Assembly (NCBI RefSeq): GCF_020386975.1
Contig: NZ_JABFNK010000001.1
Location: 62,001 to 126,000, forward strand
Length of the DNA stretch: 64,000 nt
Direction: 5' to 3'
DNA from: Thermococcus bergensis
GTDB lineage: Archaea > Methanobacteriota_B > Thermococci > Thermococcales > Thermococcaceae
Below are positions 1-9,381 of the stretch, piece after piece. Position 1 is the first letter of the stretch, and every line of letters starts with the position of its first letter. The notes under the pieces were generated by a model. The model did no database searches. It was not told where the DNA came from and was given only the letters and a program-made list of their open reading frames with translations. The position numbers and the translations under genes were made by a program.

Positions 1-799
1 ATTCCCAATTCCATACCTCGAGATGGAATACGTTGAAGGAGCTAAGATTGACGACAAAATTGTTCGGGACTTGGACAAATACCCCAAACCAGTTGACGAA
101 AATACCGCTTTAAAACTCATCGTAGGCATTGCTGAGGGTTTGAAACATGCTCACTCGAAAGGAATCTGGCATCTCGATTTAAAACCCCTTAATGTACTCC
201 TCAAACGTGACTTGACTCCCAAGATAACCGATTGGGGCTTAGCGAAAATAAGTACAAGGAGCTCTCTTTCAACCAACAGTGGCTACTCACCCCTTTACGC
301 AGCTCCAGAACAGCTTGACGAGGAGACTTATGGGGTTCCAGATCATAGAACCGACATTTATGGCCTTGGTATTATCTTCTACGAACTGTTAACTGGCAAG
401 CTTCCTTACGAGGGGTATTCACCAGGAGCAGTCGTTGGTAAGATTCTAGCAAAGGACATCAAGCCCACACCCCCATCGAAGATTAACCCTGCTTTAGCCA
501 AGTACGATGGAATCTTTGAGAAGCTTTTGGCAAAAAGAAAGGAGGATCGCTACCAGTCCATTGAGGAATTCCTACAAGCTTTAAACGCTCTGGAAGCCCT
601 CCACAAGGAGCGTGAAGAATTAAAGAAAAGCCTCAAAGAGACCAAGCAGACGCTAAAAAAGAGTCGCTCAAAGGGGGAGATCCAGAAGCTCACAAGAGAG
701 GCCGTTGAAAAAACTGCAAAAATTGCGCTTTTGAGTGCTAGGCTCAATGATAAGGCCGAGCTCTTAAATGCTCTCGAGGATTTGAAGTTTTACACAAAG

Positions 800-1731
800 A
801 CCCTAGTTCCCACCATCTGTGAAGTTGTATAATCTGTCCAGATTCACGGCCAGAATCGCCCCTAAAATCCTGACAACCAACCCCCTCAAACTAACACTCC
901 TGCTCGGCTTCAGAAGAAACTCAGAAAACTTCGAAAACAAAGTCTCAATCCTCCTGCGAAAGTCAGACAAGTACTTGTAAAACTTCTTCTCCTCCAGATT
1001 ACTAACCTGATTCTCCCGCTTCACCGGCGTGTAAACAACGCCAAACTTCAGGAATTCCTCCTGAAGTTCTCTACTAACGTAACCCTTATCCAAAAACAGA
1101 AAACAGCCAGAAAACTCCTCAACAATCACCCAGAACTTTTCCCTGACAACACTCACATCATGCTTATTCGCCGGATCAACAGACAGTAAAGCCAGCAAAT
1201 TTCCATCAGAGTAACAGGTCAGCTTGTACCCATAGTAAAACTTTTTTTAGAGGGAACAAACCCAACTGCGGGCTTTTCAGAGATGATTTCTGAAGAACCC
1301 TTCTTCTCCTTCCTGTTTTTTCTGGCCAACTCCTTGGTCTGAATGGGCTTTGAGTCCAGTATTCTAACGTATTCTCTGGCGTGTTTTTTGAATAATTCTT
1401 CCTGCGCTAGGAGCAGGAGTTTTTCGTGCCTGTTCAAGCGTTCTGTTAGTTTGTTGTACCTGATTTTTGGGAACAGCTTCATTTCTTCGATTAGGACTCT
1501 GTAAGCGTGCTTGTAAACTCCGTTAAAGTGCAAGTGTGCTAGTATTGCGAAGGTTATCAGGTCGTAGAGGCTGATTACTTCCCTGCGAGTGTTTTTCGGG
1601 TAGTGTTTGCTGATTATCGGATAGATTTCGGATTTTATGATCAGGATTTCCTGCTGAAAGTTCATAACAACCACCAATCAACCAAAAGACTTAAGTGCTT
1701 ATAACTCTAACGATCTAATGGGAACTAGGGT
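800..1731 (-). mobile_element. IS982-type insertion sequence, copy 1 (932 bp)
   Basis: The ends are inverted repeats ACCCTAGTTCCCA (left) and its complement TGGGAACTAGGGT (right). The element is flanked by the 7-bp target duplication CACAAAG. It carries one transposase on the minus strand, split at an A7 run, and is nearly identical to copies at 28452-29378 and 30096-31027. It sits inside the kinase gene at the left edge of the window. The 932-bp length, TSD and DDE motifs fit the IS982 family. The family name is from recognition, not from a database search. Confidence 0.88.
803..1665 (-). CDS. IS982-type transposase, two frames joined by a -1 shift
   Basis: This DDE transposase starts at ATG 1665 behind a GGTGG site; the longer GTG start four codons upstream is less likely. 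The first frame runs to a TGA just after a T7 run on the plus strand (1242-1248, A7 on the coding strand). The second frame, one base back, continues SFYYGYKLTCYSDGN and ends at the stop inside the terminal inverted repeat. Acidic residues are visible in ILDSKP, FLDKGY and RRIETLFS. Neither half alone carries the full DDE site, so activity needs -1 frameshifting or polymerase slippage at the A7. All three copies in this window share the site, so simple random decay is less likely. Total about 287 residues, normal for IS982. Confidence 0.8.
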
Positions 1732-1869
1732 CACAAAGGAGAACCTCGACGAGCTGTTGAATGCTATCTCTCAAGTTGAGGTTATGATTAAGGAAGCTAT
1801 TCCCCTTAGCGATGAATTTGTTGAAGGGCTTAAAGTTTTGCTCCCCAGAATTGAGAAGGAGGTTTAAAA

Positions 1870-3051
1870 ATGCCCGTAGATTTGTCCGGTCCGCTGTTGA
1901 GTGAATTTGAAAAAACAAAGAAAGAATTCGACAATGCCGTTTCCAAGGGGGATATGGAGACCGCAAAGAAAAAGGCCTTGAAATGTGCCAGCTTATTAAG
2001 ACAGCTTGCAAAACAAGTCCCATATAATGCCGAATTTTACTTGAAAAAGGCAAAAAAGTGGGAGAAAGTTGCCAAAGATATTGAGAGTGGAAACTTCGGC
2101 AAGAAAGCCGTTATCAGTGCCGAAGGTAAGAGAACTAAGGAAGAAGGTTCCGAGGAGGACGAGTTTAAAGAATATGTTAAAGGGCTGATAGCTAGATCAA
2201 ACGTCACTTGGGGAGACATAGGAGGGCTAGAAGAGGTAAAGGTCTTGATGATGGAGACTGTGGTTATTTCAGCTTTGCAGAGACCCCAAGCTATTCAACC
2301 GTGGAAGGGGATACTCCTCTTTGGGCCGCCAGGGACGGGTAAGACCCTTCTCGCTTCAGCAGCAGCAGGAAGTTTAAACGCCACATTCTTCAACGTTAAG
2401 GCTTCAAACGTCCTGAGCAAGTACTTCGGCGAGTCGAGCAAGATAATTTCCGCCCTCTACGAGGTTGCCCGCGAGAAAGCTCCGAGCATAGTGTTTCTCG
2501 ACGAGATAGATGCACTCACAACGAGGCGTTCCAACGACACGAGCGAAGCCACCCGAAGGATGCTCTCGACGCTTTTGACCGAGCTGGACGGATTCCAGGA
2601 CAAGGGAGGTGATTTGCTAGTTCTAACGCTAGCTGCCACAAACACTCCATGGGATCTTGATGAGGCAGTTCTCTCGCGCTTCCCGCGCAGGATTTACGTA
2701 CCTTTGCCAAATGAGAAGGCCACGAAGGAAATCATTAAGATTAACACCCGTGGATTGGACATTTCAAGGCTTGACTTGGATGCCATAGCTGAGGAAAGCG
2801 TGAGGAGGTTTTATTCTGGAAGGGACATAAGAAATCTCTGCCAGCAGGCCATATGGAACATGATAAGGGAGGAGAACAAGGACTTGCACAGGCTCGCTTC
2901 CCTGCCCTTCGAGGAGCTGAGGAAGCGCTCTTTGAGGACGAGGCCGCTTGAGATGAGGGACTTTGAGGAGGCCTTCAAGAAGATAAAGAGTCCGCTGACG
3001 CGGAAGGACATTGAGCGGTATGAGAAATGGGCGGAGGAGTTTGGGGGGTGA
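1870..3051 (+). CDS. MIT-like domain plus AAA ATPase, Vps4/katanin type
   Basis: This 393-residue ATPase is of the kind that disassembles ESCRT-III polymers. Residues about 5-75 form a helical hairpin repeat resembling an MIT domain. A charged linker follows, then one AAA domain from about residue 115, opening with WGDIGGLEEVK. Walker A is GPPGTGKT (about 150), Walker B IVFLDEID (about 206), sensor-1 region AATNTPWDL, and arginines RFPRR. The single AAA module and linker place it with the meiotic/Vps4 clade rather than Cdc48 or the proteasomal ATPases, although the closest family cannot be settled by eye. The start follows the upstream kinase stop by 2 bp. The first ~350 bases are more AT-rich than the rest. 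It shares the cluster with a Snf7-like protein at 9382, kinases and a phosphatase, which suggests a regulated membrane-remodelling role (inference). Confidence 0.85.
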   Translation: MPVDLSGPLLSEFEKTKKEFDNAVSKGDMETAKKKALKCASLLRQLAKQVPYNAEFYLKKAKKWEKVAKDIESGNFGKKAVISAEGKRTKEEGSEEDEFKEYVKGLIARSNVTWGDIGGLEEVKVLMMETVVISALQRPQAIQPWKGILLFGPPGTGKTLLASAAAGSLNATFFNVKASNVLSKYFGESSKIISALYEVAREKAPSIVFLDEIDALTTRRSNDTSEATRRMLSTLLTELDGFQDKGGDLLVLTLAATNTPWDLDEAVLSRFPRRIYVPLPNEKATKEIIKINTRGLDISRLDLDAIAEESVRRFYSGRDIRNLCQQAIWNMIREENKDLHRLASLPFEELRKRSLRTRPLEMRDFEEAFKKIKSPLTRKDIERYEKWAEEFGG

Positions 3052-3244
3052 GAGAATTTATCATTCAAAGGAAGAAAAGGAAGTGGGAAAATGAGACCAT
3101 ATGCCAAAAGGAATGAAGCTTACCGTTCTCTCTTTGTTGCTTTGTTTTTAGTAGTTGGTCCTTCACAAGATTGAGAGGGAAAAGGGATGCAAGCTATGAC
3201 ACACGTTGGGAGATGGAAATCAAAAAGTTTGGAGAGTAAGAAAA

Positions 3245-5485
3245 ATGAATAGGATTTTTGTTTTTGTTATCTTGTTGGCTGTGGCAATGTCTTGCATTCC
3301 CTTGGCCTCTGCAGGACTGGGCTCCCCCCAACTCAGCGTAAGCGTCAGTGTTTCTCCGAGCACCACATTACAGTGGGGAGATACGGCGACTCTTACAGTA
3401 ACTGTAAAAGAAACAGGAGGAGAGGACTGGGCGAATGATGTTACAGTAACTCCAGTAGTCCCCCAGGAGAGCAAAATCACTATTTCCCCTTCAAAGTCAC
3501 AACCGAAAGACATAAAGAGAAATGGATACGCGACTTTCACATTTACCATAAGAGTCCCAGAATATGAAGAGCCAGGGACAAAAACAATTACATTACTCAT
3601 TGAATATGGTGACACCGGAGCTGGTGACATCGGAGAATGGCGTTATACTATCGAAAGGTACGTTACGCTGACCATTAAAAAACCTCCAGCAACGCTAGCT
3701 GTGGAAACCACGCCAGATGGAGCTTCAGTATACATTAACGACGATTATAAAGGAACAACTCCACTAACTTTAACTCTCGAAGACGGTACATATGACTTAA
3801 AAATCACAAAAGACGGGTATGAAACAATCCAGGAAACCATAACGCTTTACCCCGGCAAGACGATTACCATAACACGTGAACTTAAACCTTTGCCGGCAAC
3901 ATTGACTATAAAGACAACGCCAGAAGATGTTTCAGTATATGTTAATGGGGTGTATAAAGGAAAGACTCCGCTAACTCTCACATTGGAGCCAGGCACATAC
4001 AATTTAAAGCTTGAAAAAGAAGGCTATGAGACGATTCAGATTACTACTACGTTATCACCTGGTGAAACAGGGACTATAACGCGACAACTCAGATCCCTCC
4101 TATCAACGACAACAGCAAAGCAGCAGCAATCCACGAGGTCACCCCAATCTCTCCAGAGTGCCGCTTTAAGAGTTGACAACGAAAGAGCGATCTTAGCAGG
4201 TCTGGGAGCTGTCATTATAATGGGGATACTAGTGGTGATTTCCAGGAAAAAGAGAGCACGGAAAGATAAGAAAACTGTCAAAGAAGCAAAAGAGCTTTTC
4301 CCTTCACAACTGCTCAAGAAGTACGAACCCCTCGAATTTCTCGGCGAAGGAGGATTCGCCAAAGTTTTCAAAGCTAAGCGTAAAAGCGACGGTAAAATAG
4401 TTGCTGTAAAAATCCCCCGCATAGATGAAAGCACAAGCAAGGTCTTCCTGAGAGAAGTAGGTACGTGGCTCCACTTGGATCACCCAAACATTGTCAAACT
4501 CTATGAGGCAGACATCCTACCGGTCCCCCATCTGGAAATGGAGTTCGTTGAAGGTGTTGATCTCAACGGGAAAACAATTAGATCCTTGGAAGAATACCCC
4601 AAGCCCACTGAGGAAGGCCTTGCACTCAAATTTACCAAGGGCATTACCCAGGCCGTGAAATATGCCCACTCCCAGAACGTTCTCCACAGGGATATTAAGC
4701 CATTAAACATCCTCCTCAAGCACGATTTAACGCCAAAGTTAACCGATTGGGGGCTTTCAAAGATAGGAGTCACCACCTCTTCGAAGACCGCCGCTGGCTA
4801 CACGCCACTGTATGCGGCTCCGGAACAGTTGCTGCCGAGCCAGTATGGCCACACCGACTACAGAACTGACCTATACCAGATCGGAGCGGTACTTTACGAA
4901 CTATTAACGGGACGGCCACCTTATGAGGGCCACTCCCCGGCGGAGTTGATAGGGAAAATAACCGACCCGGACTATATTCCAAAGAAGCCCAGTGAGTTCA
5001 ATCCAGAGCTCTACATTTTCGATAGTTTCTTTGAAAAGGCGCTGGCAAAGAGAAAAGAGGATCGCTTCCAAAGTGCCGACGAGATGTTACAGGCTCTTGA
5101 AGAGCTTGAAAGGCTTGTTAAGAAAAGAAAAGAACTCAAAGAAACTGTGGCAGAACTCAAGAAGACACTAAACAAGAGCCAACTGGAGCTGAAGAAGAGT
5201 AAAAGCACAGAAGAGGCTAAGCTGAAAACTCTCGAAATTCTTGACCTTTACCAGAAACTTGCCGCGCTTTACTGCGAGCTCAATTCGAAATCGGAGCTAT
5301 TAGAGATTCTTGAAAGCTTGAAGTACTATACGAGAAAGGATGACCTAAAGAGAGATCTCGAAAAAGCCGAAGAATACCTGAGATCATACATCGAAGAGAA
5401 CCTTCCAATTGGAGAAGAGTTCGCCCAGAAGCTCAACGAGCTGATCTCTCACATAAAGGCTGAAGTGAAGGGGGGCAGTTTATGA
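3245..5485 (+). CDS. Receptor-like Ser/Thr kinase with signal peptide and two PEGA domains
   Basis: The start is ATG 3245 behind GGAGAG; residues 1-24 form a signal peptide ending near ASAG. The exterior has an Ig-like region (about 25-145) and two PEGA repeats (about 149-214 and 219-285; both contain the core SVY-N-YKG-TPL). A Thr/Gln/Ser-rich stalk follows, then one membrane helix (about 314-334) and a basic stop-transfer. The cytoplasmic kinase domain (about 360-625) has FLGEGGFAKVF, Lys in VAVKIP, HRDIKPLN and DWG instead of DFG. A coiled coil and a C-terminal helical region shared with the kinases at 1 and 7267 end the protein. It overlaps the PEGA phosphatase gene by 4 bp (ATGA), so the two are translationally coupled. 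It probably senses cell-wall or membrane-surface state and phosphorylates cytoplasmic partners (inference). Ligand unknown. Confidence 0.9.
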   Translation: MNRIFVFVILLAVAMSCIPLASAGLGSPQLSVSVSVSPSTTLQWGDTATLTVTVKETGGEDWANDVTVTPVVPQESKITISPSKSQPKDIKRNGYATFTFTIRVPEYEEPGTKTITLLIEYGDTGAGDIGEWRYTIERYVTLTIKKPPATLAVETTPDGASVYINDDYKGTTPLTLTLEDGTYDLKITKDGYETIQETITLYPGKTITITRELKPLPATLTIKTTPEDVSVYVNGVYKGKTPLTLTLEPGTYNLKLEKEGYETIQITTTLSPGETGTITRQLRSLLSTTTAKQQQSTRSPQSLQSAALRVDNERAILAGLGAVIIMGILVVISRKKRARKDKKTVKEAKELFPSQLLKKYEPLEFLGEGGFAKVFKAKRKSDGKIVAVKIPRIDESTSKVFLREVGTWLHLDHPNIVKLYEADILPVPHLEMEFVEGVDLNGKTIRSLEEYPKPTEEGLALKFTKGITQAVKYAHSQNVLHRDIKPLNILLKHDLTPKLTDWGLSKIGVTTSSKTAAGYTPLYAAPEQLLPSQYGHTDYRTDLYQIGAVLYELLTGRPPYEGHSPAELIGKITDPDYIPKKPSEFNPELYIFDSFFEKALAKRKEDRFQSADEMLQALEELERLVKKRKELKETVAELKKTLNKSQLELKKSKSTEEAKLKTLEILDLYQKLAALYCELNSKSELLEILESLKYYTRKDDLKRDLEKAEEYLRSYIEENLPIGEEFAQKLNELISHIKAEVKGGSL

Positions 5486-7083
5486 AAAAAGCCGTTTTAT
5501 TGGCTTTTTTATTTTTACTTTTCAGCAATTTTGTTGGGGCAGGGGTTATTGAAGTTATTACCTCTCCAGAAAACGCCAGTGTATACGTTAATGACAAATA
5601 CTACGGCCAAAGTCCGTTAAATATCCCAATAAACCCAACAGGAAGACACTACGAATTGATTATTGAAGTTAAAAAAGAGGGATATTTACCAGAAAATAGA
5701 ACACTACCCATATCTCCTGATATTTTTGATGCTCCCATACCAGTTGAATTTAACCTAACCCCATTAAACGGAACACTTTACGTCTGTTCTAACCCATCCC
5801 ATGCTCCTGTTAAAATAATTGGAGTTAACGGTTATGAATTTGTTGGCAAAACTCCACTCAATGTCTCTTTAAAACCTGGAAACTACACCATAGAAATTAT
5901 ATTGAAGGACTACCTGCCACATTCAACTCGCGTAGAGATTTTACCTAATGAAACGGAATCTCTATCAATTGATCTAATTCCACTTAATGGAACCTTGGTA
6001 ATAATGTCAGAACCCACTAATGCTTCAGTTTACATAAACGGGTCATTTAAAGGCAATACACCCCTAAATCTGAGTGTAGAACCAGGAAAATACATTATCA
6101 ATGTCACAAAAGACAACTCCTGGAATGCCACATCTATCATAATTAATCCAAACAAAACATATTCTATCCACCTAATAATCCCAAAGAAAGGCCTGCCACT
6201 GGGGTTAATTTTGGTAATTCTTCTCGTGATTGTAGGAGGTGGAGTAGGGGTTTATTTCACGAAGTTCAGAAAAGATAGAGGAGAAAGAGTTAATCATAAA
6301 GAGCAGGAAAGAGCTCTAAAAAACATCCTTTCAAACACAGTCAAACCTTACATGACCATGAAAACCCCAGATGAAAGGACCTTCGGCATGAGTCACGTGG
6401 GGGGAAGAGAGAACAACGAAGACAACCTGCTCGTCCTCAAGCTCCAGGATGCATGCCTTTTGGCTGTCGCCGACGGCCTCGGTGGGCACAACGCGGGAGA
6501 GGTAGCGTCGAAGATAGCAGTGGATACCCTAAGGGAGGTCTTCGAAGAAGAGTATTCCCCAGGAATGAGTGATAAAGAGGTCAAAGAACTTCTCATGAAG
6601 GCCTATGAGGAAGCCCATAGGAGGATAAAAGAGAGCGCCGTTGGAGAAAGGGAGGGCATGGGGACGACCCTCGTGAGCGCCTTTGTTAGAGACGGGAAGG
6701 CTATAATAGCGAACACCGGCGACAGCAGGGCTTATCTGATACGGGATGGGAAAATCCTCGAGAGAACCAAAGACCACTCCCTCGTGCAGGAGCTTTTGGA
6801 CAAGGGCGAGATAACCGAGGAAGAAGCCAAAAGGCACCCGATGAGGAACATAATCACGAAGGCCCTCGGGGTAGACTTCGGCGTTGACCTCTACGAGTGG
6901 GAGATTCGAGAGGGTGACATTTTGCTCCTCAGCTCCGACGGACTGCACGACTACGTTGACGAGGGAAGAATTATTGAGATAACCTCAAAAGGGAAAAGTG
7001 CTGAAGATATTGTAAGAGAGCTGATTGATGCTGCTCTGCCCGTTACGAAGGATAACGTGACGGTGGTTTGTTTGAAACTATGA
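5482..7083 (+). CDS. Membrane PP2C-type phosphatase with three PEGA domains
   Basis: This 533-residue protein has a signal peptide (1-20), three PEGA-like repeats outside (about 22-90, 95-165 and 170-235), a membrane helix (about 237-259), and a cytoplasmic PPM/PP2C Ser/Thr phosphatase domain (about 300-532). Metal-site motifs are present: ENNEDN, ADGLGGHNAGE, GMGTTL, NTGDSRAYLI, LLSSDGLHDYV and DNVTVV. It overlaps the upstream receptor kinase by 4 bp. Kinase and phosphatase have the same kind of ectodomain, so they could read the same surface cue with opposite outputs. The PEGA part is AT-rich, whereas the phosphatase part from about 6380 is clearly GC-richer, which suggests domain swapping at the membrane boundary. 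Confidence 0.9.
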   Translation: MKKAVLLAFLFLLFSNFVGAGVIEVITSPENASVYVNDKYYGQSPLNIPINPTGRHYELIIEVKKEGYLPENRTLPISPDIFDAPIPVEFNLTPLNGTLYVCSNPSHAPVKIIGVNGYEFVGKTPLNVSLKPGNYTIEIILKDYLPHSTRVEILPNETESLSIDLIPLNGTLVIMSEPTNASVYINGSFKGNTPLNLSVEPGKYIINVTKDNSWNATSIIINPNKTYSIHLIIPKKGLPLGLILVILLVIVGGGVGVYFTKFRKDRGERVNHKEQERALKNILSNTVKPYMTMKTPDERTFGMSHVGGRENNEDNLLVLKLQDACLLAVADGLGGHNAGEVASKIAVDTLREVFEEEYSPGMSDKEVKELLMKAYEEAHRRIKESAVGEREGMGTTLVSAFVRDGKAIIANTGDSRAYLIRDGKILERTKDHSLVQELLDKGEITEEEAKRHPMRNIITKALGVDFGVDLYEWEIREGDILLLSSDGLHDYVDEGRIIEITSKGKSAEDIVRELIDAALPVTKDNVTVVCLKL

Positions 7084-7100
7084 AGAAGGAGGATTAAAGA

Positions 7101-7172
7101 TATGAAGGTGGTTTTGCCAAAGTTTACTTGGCTTATGAATTTCATGGGAAAAAGATATTGAGCATTAGATGG
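7101..7172 (+). pseudogene. Kinase glycine-loop fossil
   Basis: In one frame this stretch reads YEGGFAKVYLAYEFHGKK, a near match to the kinase G-loop (GEGGFAKVFKAKRKSDGK) of the neighbouring genes. No start, no conserved Lys motif and no downstream kinase sequence follow. It appears to be the remnant of another kinase copy deleted between the phosphatase and the next kinase. The rest of the 183-bp gap (7084-7266) shows only the GGAGGTG ribosome binding site of the next gene. Confidence 0.55.
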
Positions 7173-7266
7173 TTATTAGAAGGTGTTTTAATGCCCCCAA
7201 TAAAAAACTTTTGGAGTCAAAAACTTATACTCTTTGTAAACTTGGAGATCTTGGAGGTGTAGCACA

Positions 7267-9351
7267 ATGAAAGAAACCTCAAGATCGCAAATCTTGGCTT
7301 TTGCTTGGTTCTTGATCTCGTTTATAGTTGTTTCAGTCCTGTTTTTCACTTCACTTCTTGAAGATTCACTGCTCAGATATATCTGGTGGTTGTTGAGTAT
7401 AGCGGCCTCGATATTGGTGGCAAAAAACGGAAAAAAGACGGAAGGTAAAACCTTTGCAATACTGGCGATTCTTTCGGGAGTATTCTTCCTAGGTCTTCAT
7501 TTGGTTTTGGTCTATCTGGTCGTAAAGTGGATAGAAAGAATGGGAAACTTCGGCATCCAAACAAATGCACTAGAACAAAAAGCTGGAGAAGCCCAAAAGA
7601 CAACAAGTCCGGAAATAAAGGGAAAACACTCACTAAGTAAATCAGAAATTAGACCAGAACGGTTATTACCTACAAAGAGAGAAACACACCTAAAATCCCT
7701 TTCTGGTTTTCTGCCAGAGCTCCTCGATAAGTACGAACCTCTAGAATTTCTTGGCGAGGGCGGCTTTGCTAAAGTATTCAAAGCCAAAAGAAAAAGCGAT
7801 GGTAAGATAGTGGCTGTGAAAATCCCAAGGATTGATGAGAAGACGAGCAGAACGTTTATACGAGAAGTATCAACTTGGCTTCACTTAGATTACCCAAACA
7901 TTGTCAAACTCTATGACGTGGACATTCTGCCAGTCCCACATTTGGAAATGGAGTATGTTGAGGGCGTAAAACTTGGGGACAAGATAATTAGGGATTTGGA
8001 TAAATATCCAAAACCTGTTGAAGAAAACACTGCCTTAAAACTCATCAAGGGCATTGCTGAAGGATTGGCTTACGCACACTTTAAGGGTATCTACCACCGC
8101 GATCTAAAGCCCCTCAACGTCCTCCTAAAGAGCGATTTAACTCCCAAAATCACGGATTGGGGACTGGCAAAAATAGGAACCATGAGTTCTGGCAGAAGCG
8201 TGTTGGGTTATACGCCACTCTATGCTGCCCCTGAGCACTTGCTTCCCGGTAAGTACGGGCACACAGATGCGAGAACAGACATCTGGCAGTTGGGAGTAAT
8301 TTTCTATGAGTTGTTAACTGGAAAACTCCCGTTTGAGGGATATACTTACGAGGAAATCTTTGGAAAAATCGTGGATGAAAGCTACAAATTCACTCCACCC
8401 TCAGAAATCAACCCTGAGCTTGCTAAGTACGATGGAATCTTTGAGAAACTCCTCGCTAAGAGGAAGGAAGACCGCTACCAGTCAGTTGAGGAGTTCCTCA
8501 AAGACCTTGAGAATCTTGGGGAGGCTAAGAAGAGGAAGGCAGAGCTAGAAAAAGAGGCCGAGGAGCTTAAGAAGTCCTTGTCAAGGAGTGTCGCGGCACT
8601 AAAGCAAAGCAAGAGCACCGAAGAGGCCATCAGGAACAGGAGGATGGTCGTTGAAACCCTTGGAAAGCTGGCTCTAGTCTACGCTGAACTCAACAGGAAG
8701 GCTGAGTTACTCAACACGCTCAACGATCTCAAGTTCTACACGGTGCAAAACCTGAACGACCTCCTCAACGCCATAAACACCGTTGAAACCCTGCTCAAGG
8801 AGAACCTACCTGTGGGTGGGGACTTCATCGAAAGGCTAAAGGTTCTGGTCCACAACATCAAACGAGAAAATGAAGAGATAGTTATCGTAAAACAACCCCC
8901 ACAAAAAGAGAAAAAATCAGCCAAAAAAGAGGACTGTAGAGAATATCCCTCTAGGGTAATACCTATTGAAAAAGCCAGACATTCTCTGAGATCAAAAATT
9001 AGAGCGATACATGTTTGCCTTGATGGAAGATGGCATAGACTTGAAATTCCTGGCGGATATTGGAGCCAGACACTTAGAACAGTTGCAGAGTTCCTGATTG
9101 ACAAGGGATTCCGAAACCTTCAAGTTGACAGGTTTATTGAAGACAGGCCTGAAAAGTTGGTAAGAGGAGATGGTGCTTGGGATAAGATAGATGGGTGGTA
9201 CATATATCGCCCCCGTCCTTCTGAGGCCATTGACAAGCTTATAGAGCTTCAAAGAAACCTAGGTCAGAGATATCCAGATAGAGCCGTCAAATTTGCTTTA
9301 GAAATGTCTCAACCTCAAACATATACAACTTCAAAGTTTTATATTGTATGA
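7267..9351 (+). CDS. Multi-pass membrane Ser/Thr kinase with an extra C-terminal domain
   Basis: The start is ATG 7267 with GGAGGTG upstream. Residues about 10-29, 36-52 and 63-89 are three hydrophobic helices, and there is no large ectodomain. After a basic linker the kinase domain (about 158-420) shows FLGEGGFAKVF, VAVKIPRID, HRDLKPLN (about 276) and DWG (about 296). A coiled coil and the helical region ending in LPVGGDFIERL follow. From about residue 540 a Lys-rich linker leads to a further ~150-residue domain (IRAIHVCLDGRWHRLEIPGG, GWYIYRPRP) that I do not recognise and that the other kinases lack. That part is AT-rich. The kinase core is very close to those at 1 and 3245, so the family expanded by local duplication with exchange of sensor ends. 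Confidence 0.88.
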   Translation: MKETSRSQILAFAWFLISFIVVSVLFFTSLLEDSLLRYIWWLLSIAASILVAKNGKKTEGKTFAILAILSGVFFLGLHLVLVYLVVKWIERMGNFGIQTNALEQKAGEAQKTTSPEIKGKHSLSKSEIRPERLLPTKRETHLKSLSGFLPELLDKYEPLEFLGEGGFAKVFKAKRKSDGKIVAVKIPRIDEKTSRTFIREVSTWLHLDYPNIVKLYDVDILPVPHLEMEYVEGVKLGDKIIRDLDKYPKPVEENTALKLIKGIAEGLAYAHFKGIYHRDLKPLNVLLKSDLTPKITDWGLAKIGTMSSGRSVLGYTPLYAAPEHLLPGKYGHTDARTDIWQLGVIFYELLTGKLPFEGYTYEEIFGKIVDESYKFTPPSEINPELAKYDGIFEKLLAKRKEDRYQSVEEFLKDLENLGEAKKRKAELEKEAEELKKSLSRSVAALKQSKSTEEAIRNRRMVVETLGKLALVYAELNRKAELLNTLNDLKFYTVQNLNDLLNAINTVETLLKENLPVGGDFIERLKVLVHNIKRENEEIVIVKQPPQKEKKSAKKEDCREYPSRVIPIEKARHSLRSKIRAIHVCLDGRWHRLEIPGGYWSQTLRTVAEFLIDKGFRNLQVDRFIEDRPEKLVRGDGAWDKIDGWYIYRPRPSEAIDKLIELQRNLGQRYPDRAVKFALEMSQPQTYTTSKFYIV

Positions 9352-9381
9352 GTAATACTACCTACGAGAATGGAGTGTGAT

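Larger units (their letters stand above)
1..1867 (+). pseudogene. Ser/Thr protein kinase interrupted by IS982-type element (5' end outside window)
   Basis: The Hanks-type kinase reading frame is already open at base 2 and resembles the complete kinase at 7267. It has a catalytic loop HLDLKPLN (the usual HRD arginine is replaced by Leu), a metal-binding DWG in place of DFG, an APE-type YAAPEQ, and a coiled coil after the kinase domain. At codon LKFYTK the gene is cut by an insertion at 800-1731. The tail resumes at 1739 (ENLDELLNAI...EKEV) and stops at 1865-1867. A 7-bp duplication CACAAAG (793-799 and 1732-1738) flanks the insert. Removing the insert and one duplicate (939 bp, a multiple of 3) restores the frame. 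The stop lies 2 bp before the AAA ATPase start, so both were probably one operon and the insertion may be polar. The truncated product still contains the kinase core and may be made. Confidence 0.85.
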
